DNA of 32,296 nucleotides, from the NCBI RefSeq assembly GCF_000758885.1, contig NZ_JRNB01000096.1, positions 429 to 32,724 on the forward strand, written 5' to 3'. This document shows, piece by piece, positions 1-8,330 of the stretch (its first letter is position 1; the number at the start of each line of letters is the position of its first letter). The notes below the pieces were generated by a model that made no database searches, had not been told where the DNA came from, and was given only the letters and a program-made list of their open reading frames with translations. The translations under genes were made by a program, and so were the position numbers. Origin of the DNA: Peptostreptococcus sp. MV1 (lineage in GTDB: Bacteria; Bacillota; Clostridia; Peptostreptococcales; Peptostreptococcaceae).

Positions 1-11
1 TATTACCTCCT
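1..11 (-). promoter_or_regulatory. Shine-Dalgarno of a gene starting beyond the left edge
   Basis: On the minus strand a perfect AGGAGG (complement of 6-11) lies five bases from the edge, about 60 bases after the relaxase stop codon. The start codon it serves must be just outside the window. A short in-frame ATG at 37 is open to the edge but has no ribosome binding site. Confidence 0.5.
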
Positions 12-70
12 AGATCTGCCTTTATTTTCTTGGTCATATTATAGCTTGGATAAGATATTTTTACCAGGTC

Positions 71-1711
71 TTATCTTTCTTGATCCATTTTCTTGTTTTT
101 CATCATTTCTCTGTATTCATTGTCTTTAATAACTTGGTCTTGGAATTTTTTAATCTGTGCTATTACACTCGGTTTTTCACCTTGTTTTATTAACTTATCT
201 ATTTCTATGGATAAGTCTATGCCAAGTTCTTTGTTTACAAAATCTACTGAATATTTTATATGATTAATTTCCTGGTATTCATCTTTTATCTTGTCTTTTT
301 CTTTATTTATTTCTTCAAGATTTGCCATTAAAAGATTTTTTTCTTCATTCCATTTTTTAGGACTTAGTTTTTCCTTATCTGATAGGAGTTTCTTTAATTT
401 CCCACTTACTACCTTATATTGGTCTATGTCTTTCTTATGTTTGTTATAGAATGTATCTTTTGTGAATATATTTTTCTTTTGATATTCTTCATAAACTCCT
501 TTTTTGGCTTTGTAGATTTCATAGTATAATATTTTCTTTTCTACATCTTCCATTTCTTTATGGATTGTCTTTGCTTTTTTATTTAGACTATAACTATTAG
601 ACTTTAAAGTTTCTATTTTTGTTTGTAACTGACCTATGGTTTCTATGTTGTTTTTTCTTAAATAACTATATGCACTTGTTAGCTTTTTGAAGTCATATTT
701 TTCTTTATTAGTTTTTGCATATCCTTTTAGATATTTACTTTTTTCTTTTTGAATTTCTGAATAAGTTAATAGATAATTTGTTAGATTAAAAAGTTTAGGG
801 TTGTCTATTACCTTATCTCTTTCTATCTCCTTAAATTTTTCATAAGCAGTAGATAGATTATCTAATAAATTTCCTATCCAACCCTTTAATGTTTTTATCT
901 CTTCTTTTATTGTTTTTACAAGGTTATTATATTTTCTTATTTCTCTATTATAGTTTCCTTTGTCAGTTTCTATTCCTTTTCTTTCCATTGCACTTGCTGC
1001 TGATCCTAAATGGATTGTCGGTAGATAATCTGAATTTTGTCTTTTAAAACTCCTATGATCTACTCTTTTTTCTATATCATTCTTTACTAGATATTCATTG
1101 CAAATATTAGAAAAATTTCCTCTCCATTTTTCTACATTGCCTTTATCGTTCCAGGTTGTTAGTTCTACTTTTCTTGTTTTAGGTTTTCCATTTTTGTTTA
1201 AAATCTTTTCTCCTTTTTCATTTAGGATATATTCTTTTTTTGACTTAGCTAAGAACTCTCCTTTTTCGTTTATGGGTCGCATTATGGTCATTATATGACA
1301 ATGGATATTTCCATTTTTATCTTGACTCTCATCATGAATTGCATAATCTACTATCATTCCTTGTGATGTTAGATTTTCTTTTATAAATCTTTCGACTAGG
1401 TTTTTATTTTCACTTAAAGTTAATTCTTTTGGTAGTCCTATTATGAATTGTCTTGCTAGTTGTGCATTAGAATTTTTTTCTGCCATTTCTACTTTATTCC
1501 ATAAGGTCGACCTATCATTAAATTCTTTTGGTATATGATCAGGCAATATTATATTTTTTACTAATACTTTTTCTTTTCTTGTATAGTCATGGGTTACTCC
1601 GTCCCATTCATTTTTTATTCTTTCTCCACTTATATATGCTGCACTTGCTACTGCACTTTTGCCTTTTCCTCTTGATATTATGTTTACTGAAAAATGAAAA
1701 CTGTCTGCCAT
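71..1711 (-). CDS. MobA/MobL-family (MOBQ) relaxase
   Basis: Conjugative relaxase that would nick the transferred strand at oriT and stay bound to its 5' end. The N terminus (HFSVNIISRGKGKSAVASAAY) is the MobA/MobL signature, with a candidate catalytic tyrosine in the AAYISGE segment. The metal-binding HxH motif is NIHCHIM near residue 136. The remainder (about residues 260-546) is lysine/glutamate-rich and predicted helical or coiled coil. I start at the ATG at 1711, eight bases after AGGAAG; the upstream GTG at 1720 abuts the SD and is unlikely. It lies downstream of a hairpin terminator and of an oriT-like region with a MOBQ-type nick core, so relaxase and substrate are adjacent. At 546 residues it seems complete. 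Family call is firm; activity is inferred. Confidence 0.9.
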   Translation of the reverse strand: MADSFHFSVNIISRGKGKSAVASAAYISGERIKNEWDGVTHDYTRKEKVLVKNIILPDHIPKEFNDRSTLWNKVEMAEKNSNAQLARQFIIGLPKELTLSENKNLVERFIKENLTSQGMIVDYAIHDESQDKNGNIHCHIMTIMRPINEKGEFLAKSKKEYILNEKGEKILNKNGKPKTRKVELTTWNDKGNVEKWRGNFSNICNEYLVKNDIEKRVDHRSFKRQNSDYLPTIHLGSAASAMERKGIETDKGNYNREIRKYNNLVKTIKEEIKTLKGWIGNLLDNLSTAYEKFKEIERDKVIDNPKLFNLTNYLLTYSEIQKEKSKYLKGYAKTNKEKYDFKKLTSAYSYLRKNNIETIGQLQTKIETLKSNSYSLNKKAKTIHKEMEDVEKKILYYEIYKAKKGVYEEYQKKNIFTKDTFYNKHKKDIDQYKVVSGKLKKLLSDKEKLSPKKWNEEKNLLMANLEEINKEKDKIKDEYQEINHIKYSVDFVNKELGIDLSIEIDKLIKQGEKPSVIAQIKKFQDQVIKDNEYREMMKNKKMDQER

Positions 1712-1811
1712 TTTTATCACTTCCTTTCTTTTTTTGTTGTTTTAGGTGGAGGCTTAATAGATTTTTTATATCCTCTTTGTGAATGAGCGTTTTGAAATGA
1801 TAGAATTAAAA

Positions 1812-1856
1812 AAGCCGACTACTGAATTAATTTTTGTTGTTTCAGTATGTCGGCTT
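1812..1856 (-). terminator. Intrinsic terminator in the relaxase leader
   Basis: Arms 1812-1826 and 1841-1856 pair over about 15 bp with one bulged base, and on the minus strand the hairpin runs into six T (complement of 1808-1813). It lies after the DUF3847 gene and oriT region and about 100 bases before the relaxase start, so relaxase transcription from upstream would need readthrough or a local promoter. Confidence 0.65.
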
Positions 1857-1877
1857 AATTGTTTTGTTCATTTCAAA

Positions 1878-2023
1878 TTTTAAAAGTCAAGGGCGAGCAT
1901 TAGCGAGTTTATTTACCCTTGACTTTTAAAAAGCGAATGGTTGTTGGTCTCTGCAAGGGTTTGGCTCCGCAGGACGCAAGCACCCTTTAGGGTGTATAAT
2001 TGCGCCCTTAGAAAATCTAAGGG
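1878..2023 (+). other. oriT: Candidate oriT with MOBQ-type nick core
   Basis: Three structured elements sit in a gene-free stretch beside the relaxase. First, a perfect 16-bp inverted repeat (1878-1893 and 1916-1931) whose loop holds two GCGAG repeats. Second, a CACCC/GGGTG hairpin (1981-1994). Third, the sequence TATAATTGCGCCCTTA at 1995-2010, which contains TGCGCCCTTA and closely resembles the TAAGTGCG/CCCT nick region of the RSF1010/pIP501 MOBQ family. A perfect 8-bp hairpin (2005-2012 with 2016-2023) overlaps its 3' side. By analogy nicking would fall between G2004 and C2005. The cleaved + strand would then lead rightward through the conjugation genes and the relaxase would enter last. 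Nick position is inferred. Confidence 0.65.
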
Positions 2024-2056
2024 AGATTTGATTATTTACAACACCCTTTATTTTTA

Positions 2057-2347
2057 TTAATTTTCTCTCATTAGTTTTAGTGTTTCTTTAAATTCTTTTG
2101 TCTTTATTGCTTCTTCTAGTAGGATTTTTATTTCTTCATCTGTTAGTTCTTCTGCATTTTCTATAAGGCTTTCTAAGATTGCTCCTCTTGTTATGAGCCT
2201 ATGTGTTCTTTCTTTTCTTCTTTTTTCTATGTCTTGTTTTAATATCTTTTTTTCTTGATTTTTTAGTTGCCTTAATCTTTCTTCTGTATCGTCAATTTTA
2301 TTTTTTATTTCTTTTGATTCTTTTCTGATTTGTTCTAATTTTTTCAT
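2057..2347 (-). CDS. DUF3847-type mobilisation accessory protein
   Basis: A 96-residue, highly charged, mostly helical protein. An N-terminal coiled coil (about residues 1-45) is followed by a compact C-terminal part containing ITRGAILESLI and LTDEEIKILLEEAI. This pattern matches the DUF3847 family, which commonly precedes MobA/MobL relaxase genes on Bacillota elements. AAAGGAG lies six bases before the ATG. It sits between the leader terminator at 2376-2402 and the oriT-like region, so a role as an oriT-binding auxiliary (MobC-like) is plausible but inferred from position and charge. No catalytic motif is visible. Confidence 0.7.
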   Translation of the reverse strand: MKKLEQIRKESKEIKNKIDDTEERLRQLKNQEKKILKQDIEKRRKERTHRLITRGAILESLIENAEELTDEEIKILLEEAIKTKEFKETLKLMREN

Positions 2348-2375
2348 ATATAACTCCTTTCTTGTATTAAAAAAA

Positions 2376-2402
2376 ACGACTAGATTTTTAATTTCTAATC
2401 GT
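2376..2402 (-). terminator. Intrinsic terminator upstream of DUF3847 gene
   Basis: A 9-bp stem (one G-T pair on the minus strand) with arms 2376-2384 and 2394-2402 is followed on the minus strand by a run of T. The opposite strand also has a T-rich tail, so it may act in both directions. It is about 30 bases upstream of the DUF3847 start, so it forms part of that gene's leader if transcription enters from upstream. Confidence 0.65.
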
Positions 2403-2408
2403 CTTTTT

Positions 2409-2480
2409 CTAAATGTTATACATTTCTATATTACATTTTTGTTTTACGCTTTTTATATATCTTTCCATGTAATCCCAGTC
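2409..2480 (-). pseudogene. Short C-terminal coding remnant
   Basis: After an in-frame TAA at 2481-2483, a 23-codon stretch reads DWDYMERYIKSV and further residues, then stops with TAG at 2409-2411 just before the terminator. It has no start codon or SD of its own. It looks like the tail of a longer gene whose body was removed when the accessory island was assembled. The W-YME-YIKS pattern resembles tails I associate from memory with DNA-modification proteins. It could also be chance or the lost end of the SNF2 gene. Confidence 0.3.
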
Positions 2481-2487
2481 TTAATTG

Positions 2488-2718
2488 TTATAACTTTTTG
2501 TTGATTTTTTTTATCATATTTTTCTCATAAAGATAAAAGATGTAGACTATTAGTAAATAAATACCAACAAAGATGGTGACGGAAATTACAATAGAGAAAT
2601 CATAATTAAACCACTTTAGGTAAAGACCTGCAAAGATAAAATATATAAGCATTGCACAAAAGTGGATGCTTTGATTTAAATAGGTTGCCCTATTTTTATT
2701 TTTGAAAATTTCTCCCAT
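2488..2718 (-). CDS. Small two-helix membrane protein, possible DUF3021 C-terminal fragment
   Basis: 76 residues with two hydrophobic helices (about 18-37 and 43-63) and a lysine-rich tail ending KKINKKL. The order SIHF, a hydrophobic helix, LKWFNYDF, a second helix, then the basic tail resembles the C-terminal half of DUF3021-type four-helix proteins. The putative ATG lies 11 bases after the preceding stop and has no recognisable SD, which fits either translational coupling or a truncated gene fused to this operon. Function unknown; I lean towards a fragment. Confidence 0.4.
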   Translation of the reverse strand: MGEIFKNKNRATYLNQSIHFCAMLIYFIFAGLYLKWFNYDFSIVISVTIFVGIYLLIVYIFYLYEKNMIKKINKKL

Positions 2719-2729
2719 TAGGACAGATA

Positions 2730-3224
2730 CTAAACCAAAACGGTCAGTAAATATGCCAAAATTAGACTCACGAAAAAGAAGATTATAACTTTTGTGATCT
2801 GACTTTTTGCATTAAACCCAAAATTATCATATCCCTTAGCACCAACCGTCTGTGGATAAACTTTAGTTGGTAATTTTAACTTGGTAAGCATGAGATAATC
2901 AAAAAATATAATATCAAAAAGCTTATATCCTTCAAATAGTATTAAAAATCTAACAAAGGCTTGCTGAAAAGTTAAACTAAATTTTACTGTATCAACAATT
3001 GCCCAGACCAGAACGGCTCCAATTGCAACAAATCCAAGTATCATGATAAGTACGCCGATTATATTGACCCAAATCGGTTTATCTGGCAACTTACTCATAA
3101 TAACTTTGATATCATCAGGTGCGCCGAAATACTTCGAGCCAAATTTCGGTATAATAAGTATAAAATTCACCATCATAATTGTTGCTGTTAAGCAGATGAT
3201 GAATAACATACCAAGTGTTTTCAT
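2730..3224 (-). CDS. Integral membrane protein of unknown function
   Basis: About 164 residues with four likely membrane helices: residues 4-28, 53-80, a less hydrophobic one near 90-110, and 142-163. A polar stretch (LKLPTKVYPQTVGAKGY) precedes the last helix. AGGAGG lies 9 bases before a TTG (3227) and 12 before the ATG (3224); either could start it. It begins 44 bases after the SEFIR gene stop and is probably co-transcribed. I do not recognise the family. Context allows a membrane partner of the SEFIR protein or an unrelated passenger gene. Confidence 0.6.
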   Translation of the reverse strand: MKTLGMLFIICLTATIMMVNFILIIPKFGSKYFGAPDDIKVIMSKLPDKPIWVNIIGVLIMILGFVAIGAVLVWAIVDTVKFSLTFQQAFVRFLILFEGYKLFDIIFFDYLMLTKLKLPTKVYPQTVGAKGYDNFGFNAKSQITKVIIFFFVSLILAYLLTVLV

Positions 3225-3268
3225 CAATTTAGTTTACCTCCTCTCTCAAGGTATAAATCATTGTGCAA

Positions 3269-4189
3269 TTAAAATCTTATGTCTTTTGAAATATCATTTA
3301 TGTTTCTATAATGATTTTCTATTTCTTCTTGCTTCTTTCTTTTTAATTGTTCTTCTCTTCTTCTAATTTGTTTTTCTTCTTCATTTGTTTTCTCTACACA
3401 CAAAATCAAGGTATCTCTATGATATTGTTTTACCTCTTCGATTGTTGTTCCATCTAAAATAATTTTATCAGATTCAACTCTAGCTATTCCAGGTCTATGA
3501 ATTGATGTAAATCTTGGTGGGCAATCCCAATTTCTTAAAAATAATTCAGACCATGTGTCAGTTGGTTTGCTAGATAATCTAAAAGGGACACTATACAAAG
3601 CAGAACCTCTTGTTCCATCATTTTTTGGCAAGGTAACTTCATTTGTTATAATGCCTACGATTTTTATATCCTCTCCCTCAATTGTTATCGGTTCATATTC
3701 ATCAACATAATATGGTCTTATACCTACTTTAGGTTTCTTTTTAACTTTAAATATCGATGCAATAAGATCCTTATATGATTCTTCATTAAATGGATTACCT
3801 CTTAAATCTATTGCAAGTTTTCCGTCTAGGTAAGTAGGTAAAGCTGTATTGAAATCTCCTTGTCTAATGATTGGAATAAACTTCCTATCATTGTGATTAT
3901 TGTAGAGTTCCGCAGATATTATATGACTTTCATAACCTACACCTTTTTCTCTATTATTAGCTTTCCTTTTATACTCTTCAGTGCATATTATAATTACATA
4001 ATCACTATCTCTTATCGAGCTTTCCATAAATTTTGGAAGTCTATCCCCTGGACTTACATCATAACTATCTATTATAGCTTCAATACCATCTGATAATAAT
4101 TTATCTGCTAAAGATTTAACCCAATCTGAGTGTTCTTTACTTTCCCATGAATATGATATAAATACTTTTGGAACGTTACTTTCTGTCAT
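3269..4189 (-). CDS. SEFIR/TIR-domain protein
   Basis: Residues about 6-135 form a SEFIR/TIR fold. VFISYSWES is box 1. It is followed by DGIEAIIDSYDVSPGD, then IRDSDYVIIICTEEY, then GVGYESHIISAELY, which holds the conserved glutamate, and finally KFIPIIRQGD. Residues about 150-260 are a separate domain with PFRLSSKPTDTW, and the last 45 residues are a charged helix. Bacterial TIR and SEFIR proteins often act in anti-phage systems, either by NAD+ cleavage or by signalling. The gene follows res by 11 bases with AGGTG five bases before the ATG, so it is in the restriction operon. No helicase or NLR-type sensor is fused to it. A defence role is inferred from domain and context; NADase activity is untested. 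Confidence 0.8.
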   Translation of the reverse strand: MTESNVPKVFISYSWESKEHSDWVKSLADKLLSDGIEAIIDSYDVSPGDRLPKFMESSIRDSDYVIIICTEEYKRKANNREKGVGYESHIISAELYNNHNDRKFIPIIRQGDFNTALPTYLDGKLAIDLRGNPFNEESYKDLIASIFKVKKKPKVGIRPYYVDEYEPITIEGEDIKIVGIITNEVTLPKNDGTRGSALYSVPFRLSSKPTDTWSELFLRNWDCPPRFTSIHRPGIARVESDKIILDGTTIEEVKQYHRDTLILCVEKTNEEEKQIRRREEQLKRKKQEEIENHYRNINDISKDIRF

Positions 4190-4200
4190 TCAACACCTCA

Positions 4201-6405
4201 TTAAAATAAATCTTCTAGCCTTTTCCAATTTTCATTATTCATTTCTTCTGTGTAGTCTGTATTGTTAATATAAAGTCTTGTATCTTTATCTCTAACAAAC
4301 CCCCAATTTATTTTACGCCTATCAGCATAATCCTTAAAAGCATAGAATTTATTTTCGATCTGCTTATCAATATTTTTACTTACACCTTTTCTTTCTCCAC
4401 CTTTAGTTTCAATTATCCATACTTCTCCATTTTTCTTTTTGATTATATAGTCTGGATAAAAAAGATATTCTTTGCTTAGATTATTACCGTAAATAACTGA
4501 TAGATATTGTTGTCCTGTATCTCCATTTTTATAGTACCAATCTACATCATCTCTACTTTCAAGATAGTTTTCTAAGAGTTGTTCTGAAGTTGATCTAAAT
4601 TGAGATGTTGTCATAGAAGTGTTGTATTCTTTATATGCATTTTTCTCATACTCGATTACTTCTGTTTCATACGGAAGATATTTATAAAAATCTTCTAAAG
4701 GCAATTTCCATTTTTCAGTTTTCTTATCCAAGATTTGTATTTGTCTTGCATTAGAAATTGCAGCTAAATCTAAAAAGTCATCTCTTAGTTTATCAGCATT
4801 ATTAATCATAAAAGCGTACCACTCACGATTAGAAAGATTTAATAACTTCTTGCTTGATGGTATATTTTTATGGAAAAGATGTTGAAGAATTGCCCTCATT
4901 TTGTTAGATGGTACACCAGTAACTTTTTTTATCATATCAACTGCGTGCAAACAATCAATTCCATGATCGTGAGTTGATACTTCATAGGCTATTTCTCTAT
5001 TTTCACCTTGCTTTTCATCAACTATATCTTTGAGTTTTATAAACTTACCAGTTCTAAAGGTAGATATAACTTTTGTTCCCATTATAAAACCATAAGACTC
5101 TAATAATTTTTCATTGTCCTTTTTAATGTTGGTTAGTTTATATTTGTCTTTAAAATAATCATAAGCTCTATCTCTAACCAATACTTCATCTACAAATTGA
5201 TAGTCTTTATTTCTAAATTCTTTTACAAGATCAAAATCTTTGCACTTGTCTTTTAAAAATAACCTCTTAACTTCATAGGCATTTCCACCTTGTATAACAG
5301 ATTCTTTATACTTTTCATCGAATGTATAGAGGAAGCAAAAATCTAATAGGTCGTTGTCATAGTGCCTTGCTCTTGGCATTCTTCTTATGCGTCCTATTGT
5401 TTGAGTTTCAAAGGTTTCTGTCATATTTTCACGAAGTTTTACAAGTATCTTTGCTCTTGGGCAATCCCAACCAGTTGAAATAGCTTGTTTCATAATCAAG
5501 AAGTTTGATTTTGAGTCTTCATCTGTAACATCAAGTGTATTTATTTTTTCCTCACTTAACCATTTAGCAAGCATTTTATTTTTATAGGTGTAACCCATAT
5601 TTGTTAGGTGTTCTTCCACAAAAGTAACTAAGGACTCGCTCATATCTGGAAATTGTATTATAACTAGAGGATTGATTTTTTCTCCTATTTTCTCATACTC
5701 GGCTTTGATTTCTTTTCTCTTTTCATCTGCTTTTTGTATTAGATAAATAGTTTCACTTTCAAGGTCGTCCATCTCGTCTGCTTCAAGACCAGGGTTTATA
5801 TAGAGTGCCTTTGTGATTAGACCAGAATTTATTACCTCTTCTTCTGGTATTTCATAAAATTCTGCCATCGGATTTTTGACAGTTGTTGCCGATACTCTTA
5901 TCTCTCTATCTGAATTAAGGGCAAACAAAATATCATCTGCTTTTGAGGTGTTGTTCAAATGCTCCTCGTCAATAATTGTGATAAAAGAAAGTTGTTCTCT
6001 ATGTGCTTCTGCAATTCTTTCAAAAAGATTTTTCTTTTCACTATCTTTAAGTGCATTATTCTTTTTATTGGTTATCATTTCCCAGTTTATAAAATAGGTG
6101 TAACCACCCTTGAAACCTTGAAGTAAGGCATCGTGTATATTCGCAGATTTTGCATGAGGAATAAAGTCGTCCATTTTATCTTTTGATTGTTCCTCTAAAT
6201 CTCCTTTACCTGGAGTAAGCCAGATAAATACCTTATTAGGGTTCTGCCATAGAAGATAATCATAAATATAAGAAAGTAGAATTATTGTTTTACCAGATCC
6301 GGTCGGACTTTTTACAATGATTTTTCTTTTTGCATTTGGATCTGTTGTTTTATCCAAAAGATAGTTTTTGGCGTCTGTTTGAAAATCAAATAAATCTAAC
6401 ATCAT
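4201..6405 (-). CDS. res: Type III restriction enzyme Res subunit (helicase-nuclease)
   Basis: 734 residues with superfamily 2 helicase motifs. Walker A is SPTGSGKT near 35, motif II is IIDEEH near 147, and motif III SATT is near 172. STGWDCP lies near 312, and motif VI QTIGRIRRMP near 337. The C terminus carries a PD-(D/E)xK-like nuclease, with PDYII and then WIIETKGG near 663. In type III systems Res needs Mod for site recognition. The start ATG overlaps the stop codon of the mod 3' fragment (ATGATG arrangement), showing ancestral translational coupling. The frame is complete, somewhat shorter than the roughly 900-1000 residues usual for Res. Because mod is split, specific restriction is probably lost. 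Confidence 0.85.
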   Translation of the reverse strand: MMLDLFDFQTDAKNYLLDKTTDPNAKRKIIVKSPTGSGKTIILLSYIYDYLLWQNPNKVFIWLTPGKGDLEEQSKDKMDDFIPHAKSANIHDALLQGFKGGYTYFINWEMITNKKNNALKDSEKKNLFERIAEAHREQLSFITIIDEEHLNNTSKADDILFALNSDREIRVSATTVKNPMAEFYEIPEEEVINSGLITKALYINPGLEADEMDDLESETIYLIQKADEKRKEIKAEYEKIGEKINPLVIIQFPDMSESLVTFVEEHLTNMGYTYKNKMLAKWLSEEKINTLDVTDEDSKSNFLIMKQAISTGWDCPRAKILVKLRENMTETFETQTIGRIRRMPRARHYDNDLLDFCFLYTFDEKYKESVIQGGNAYEVKRLFLKDKCKDFDLVKEFRNKDYQFVDEVLVRDRAYDYFKDKYKLTNIKKDNEKLLESYGFIMGTKVISTFRTGKFIKLKDIVDEKQGENREIAYEVSTHDHGIDCLHAVDMIKKVTGVPSNKMRAILQHLFHKNIPSSKKLLNLSNREWYAFMINNADKLRDDFLDLAAISNARQIQILDKKTEKWKLPLEDFYKYLPYETEVIEYEKNAYKEYNTSMTTSQFRSTSEQLLENYLESRDDVDWYYKNGDTGQQYLSVIYGNNLSKEYLFYPDYIIKKKNGEVWIIETKGGERKGVSKNIDKQIENKFYAFKDYADRRKINWGFVRDKDTRLYINNTDYTEEMNNENWKRLEDLF

Positions 6406-6953
6406 AATTCGTTCACCTCTCTTAATTCTTCTGTGAAATAATAGTCTGGGATAGTAACAACTTCAAGTTTCCTTTCTTCGATACTATCCTTGATTTCATT
6501 GGTTAGTAAGATGAATGATGGAATATATAAAACACCACTTTCTTCCATTTCAGTAAGTGCTATATTTAAATCTTCATCAGATAAAATTATTCTCCTAGTG
6601 TTCCCATCAATCTCACACATATTTTCAAGCTCGACCATTTCTTTGATATAGTCAAGAAGCTTAGAAGATAAAATCTCCTCATCTTCTGAAAGTTTAGGTA
6701 TAAATTCTGTTTTATAGTATTTAAGGTTACTAGGAAGTTTTTCTACCTCGATTTCTTTTTTTCTACTTGTGTACTTATATCCCCTAATAACTTTTTCAAT
6801 TCTTTTGTAGCATACATTTTCTGCTATCCCATTTTCATTATTAGTGCAAAGTATAAATTTTCTTTTTCCACCATCTTCATGATTTAATTCTATAACTGCA
6901 TGCCCCGTTGTTCCGCTGCCTGCACAATGATCTAAAATTTTCAATTCTAACAA
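6402..6953 (-). pseudogene. mod: 3' fragment of type III mod methylase
   Basis: The fragment contains the AdoMet-binding motif as LDHCAGSGTTGHAV, then ELNHEDGGKRKFILCTNNE and NLKYYKTEFIPKL, the usual C-terminal part of type III Mod proteins. The catalytic DPPY motif is absent. In-frame sequence continues upstream only to a TAA at 7014-7016. The first usable codon is TTG with no SD, so it is a remnant. The 5' part of mod, ending at the same motif, lies at 11598-12812, with about 4.6 kb between. The two pieces overlap at the motif with different residues (DHCAG here, DFFAG there), so the break is not a clean insertion or the pieces come from different mod alleles. Confidence 0.8.
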
Positions 6954-7154
6954 GTCTTTTTCAGTATTTTTAACTTCATAAAAACCTCTTTGGCAATAAT
7001 GCCTAATTCTTCTTTAGTTGTTAAAATTTTTTATTTTACCATCATCGTTCCCCTGATTTTCAATTAATCTTCTTATGTTATATAAGAAGTACATATCTTT
7101 TTAATCTTAAAGTATTTAAGTCTTAATTTTAAAATTTTCAATCTTAGATATTAT
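6954..7154. other. AT-rich junction between mod fragment and RlmD-tail ORF
   Basis: About 200 bases with no convincing gene on either strand. Minus-strand fragments such as KEELGIIAKEVF occur in short open stretches that shift frame relative to mod. They suggest decayed coding sequence at the breakpoint of the erm segment. No clear inverted terminal repeat or target duplication is visible. Confidence 0.4.
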
Positions 7155-7544
7155 TTAAATCATTCCAAAATGCTCTAAAGCATCTTCGATTGCTTTTTCT
7201 TTTTCTTCTGGGCAATTTGGCACTCTTTGATTTTCTTTCTTACTAAAATTATAATTTTCTCTCTCTATTAGACCATGTTTCCTTTTTATTTGTGCAATAT
7301 ATAGGCTTGAAACTTTTAGTCCGTATTTATCTAACACATACTTTTTAATTTCTCCATAAGTTGCGTCTTTTGAAAAGTCAATTTCAGATAATTCATCTTC
7401 CCCTATTTCTATATCTAAATGATGTTCTGTATTTAGTTTGGACAACAGAGCTACCGTCTCCACATGCCCTGAAGTTCCAAAGTTCCGTAACTTTTTATGA
7501 TTAATTATACTGAAAGCAATTTGATATAATTCTTGTTTATTCAT
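7155..7544 (-). CDS. Small protein resembling the C-terminal tail of RlmD/RumA-type methyltransferases
   Basis: 129 residues from an ATG preceded by GGAG at six bases; the TTG at 7556 is inside the SD region and is rejected. From about residue 27 the sequence runs SGHVETVALLSKL, then YGEIKKYVLDKYGLKVSSLYIAQIKRK, and ends CPEEKEKAIEDALEHFGMI. I recall this tail on RlmD (RumA)-like 23S rRNA uracil methyltransferases on Bacillota mobile elements, where rumA is a target of serine-recombinase ICEs at the HVE(C/T)VV codons. No methyltransferase domain is present, so it would not methylate RNA. It may be a recombined 3' end captured at integration. It follows the APH fragment by 46 bases. Assignment is from memory. 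Confidence 0.5.
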   Translation of the reverse strand: MNKQELYQIAFSIINHKKLRNFGTSGHVETVALLSKLNTEHHLDIEIGEDELSEIDFSKDATYGEIKKYVLDKYGLKVSSLYIAQIKRKHGLIERENYNFSKKENQRVPNCPEEKEKAIEDALEHFGMI

Positions 7545-7589
7545 TTTCTTCTCCAATATTATTTAGCTTAATAATACGTTATTCTTTTT

Positions 7590-8114
7590 TCAAAACACTA
7601 AGTTATTCAGTTCACCATCAAGAACTTTTATAGTTTCATTTCTTTCCTTATCCTCTTGATTGTCATATAAAAGTTGTTCAATAAACTCCCATATATCTTC
7701 TAGTTTACGTCTAATATGATAGAATAACAAAGCATCCGTATTGATTAAAAAATCTTTGTGTAATTTCAGGTATATGTTCATAAATACATCATAATATGGC
7801 TTATCAACAAAAAACATGAGATCAGCTTTTACTGGAGCCAATTTCAAGCCTTCCCAGTCAATTAGAACTAACTGCTCATCCCGTTGCATCAAGTTCCAAT
7901 TATGAATATCTGTATGGCATAGGGCCATTTTAGGATTACTTCGTCTTAGAATCTCCGACAGTCCTTCAACTCTGTCAATAGATTGTTCAAGGGGTTTTAT
8001 GTGTGCCCCAAGCAAGCATTTTAAGTCCATGGGAAGACTGGCGCATTCTTTACGCAATACTTGTTTTAGCTGTTTCAGAAATGGCAAGCTAAAATCTTCC
8101 CTAATTAGTTGCAC
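7590..8114 (-). pseudogene. N-terminally truncated aminoglycoside phosphotransferase-family gene
   Basis: The remaining 174 residues carry the Brenner motif HTDIHNWNLM (catalytic aspartate and metal-binding asparagine) and the metal-binding IDWEGLKLAP, followed by ADLMFF. This is typical of the APH/choline-kinase fold and most like spectinomycin-phosphotransferase-type proteins known beside erm(TR) in streptococcal elements. Full-length members have about 300 or more residues, and the N-lobe with the ATP-binding loop is missing. A TAG lies two codons before the GTG at 8114 and there is no proper SD. A stand-alone C-lobe should not phosphorylate drugs. Substrate assignment is by context only. 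Confidence 0.75.
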
Positions 8115-8286
8115 ATATACCTACTATATCAATAAATTTTGAGTTATCATTGACTATATTAGTTGCTATTATCAGAATAGTCGTCGATAACTATATTTTC
8201 GTGCAAATATGCAAATAAGTAAAATGATAGTTATGTTATATCATAATAATTGAAAATAATAGAATGCATTTTTCAATGTAATAAGA
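8115..8286. other. AT-rich spacer between erm and the APH fragment
   Basis: No ORF, SD-linked start or recognisable element is visible. The loss of the APH N-lobe coding region must have a breakpoint at or near 8114-8125. Confidence 0.4.
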
Positions 8287-8319
8287 TTAAGCGTTCTCTT
8301 AAAGTTAGAGAACGCTTAA
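8287..8319 (-). terminator. erm terminator hairpin
   Basis: A perfect 13-bp stem (8287-8299 with 8307-8319) and 7-base loop starts 12 bases after the erm stop codon. The minus-strand tail is only moderately T-rich; the plus-strand tail is AATTATTTTT, so termination may be bidirectional. Confidence 0.7.
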
Positions 8320-8330
8320 TTATTTTTAAT

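Noticed and set aside
1098..1298. Plus-strand open frames opposite the relaxase gene
   Set aside because: They have phenylalanine/leucine-rich composition typical of the complement of AT-rich coding sequence, lack convincing SD sequences and lie antisense to a well-supported relaxase.
6402..6953. An independent small methyltransferase gene
   Set aside because: It lacks the DPPY catalytic motif, an SD and an ATG, and aligns in order with the missing 3' part of a type III mod gene.
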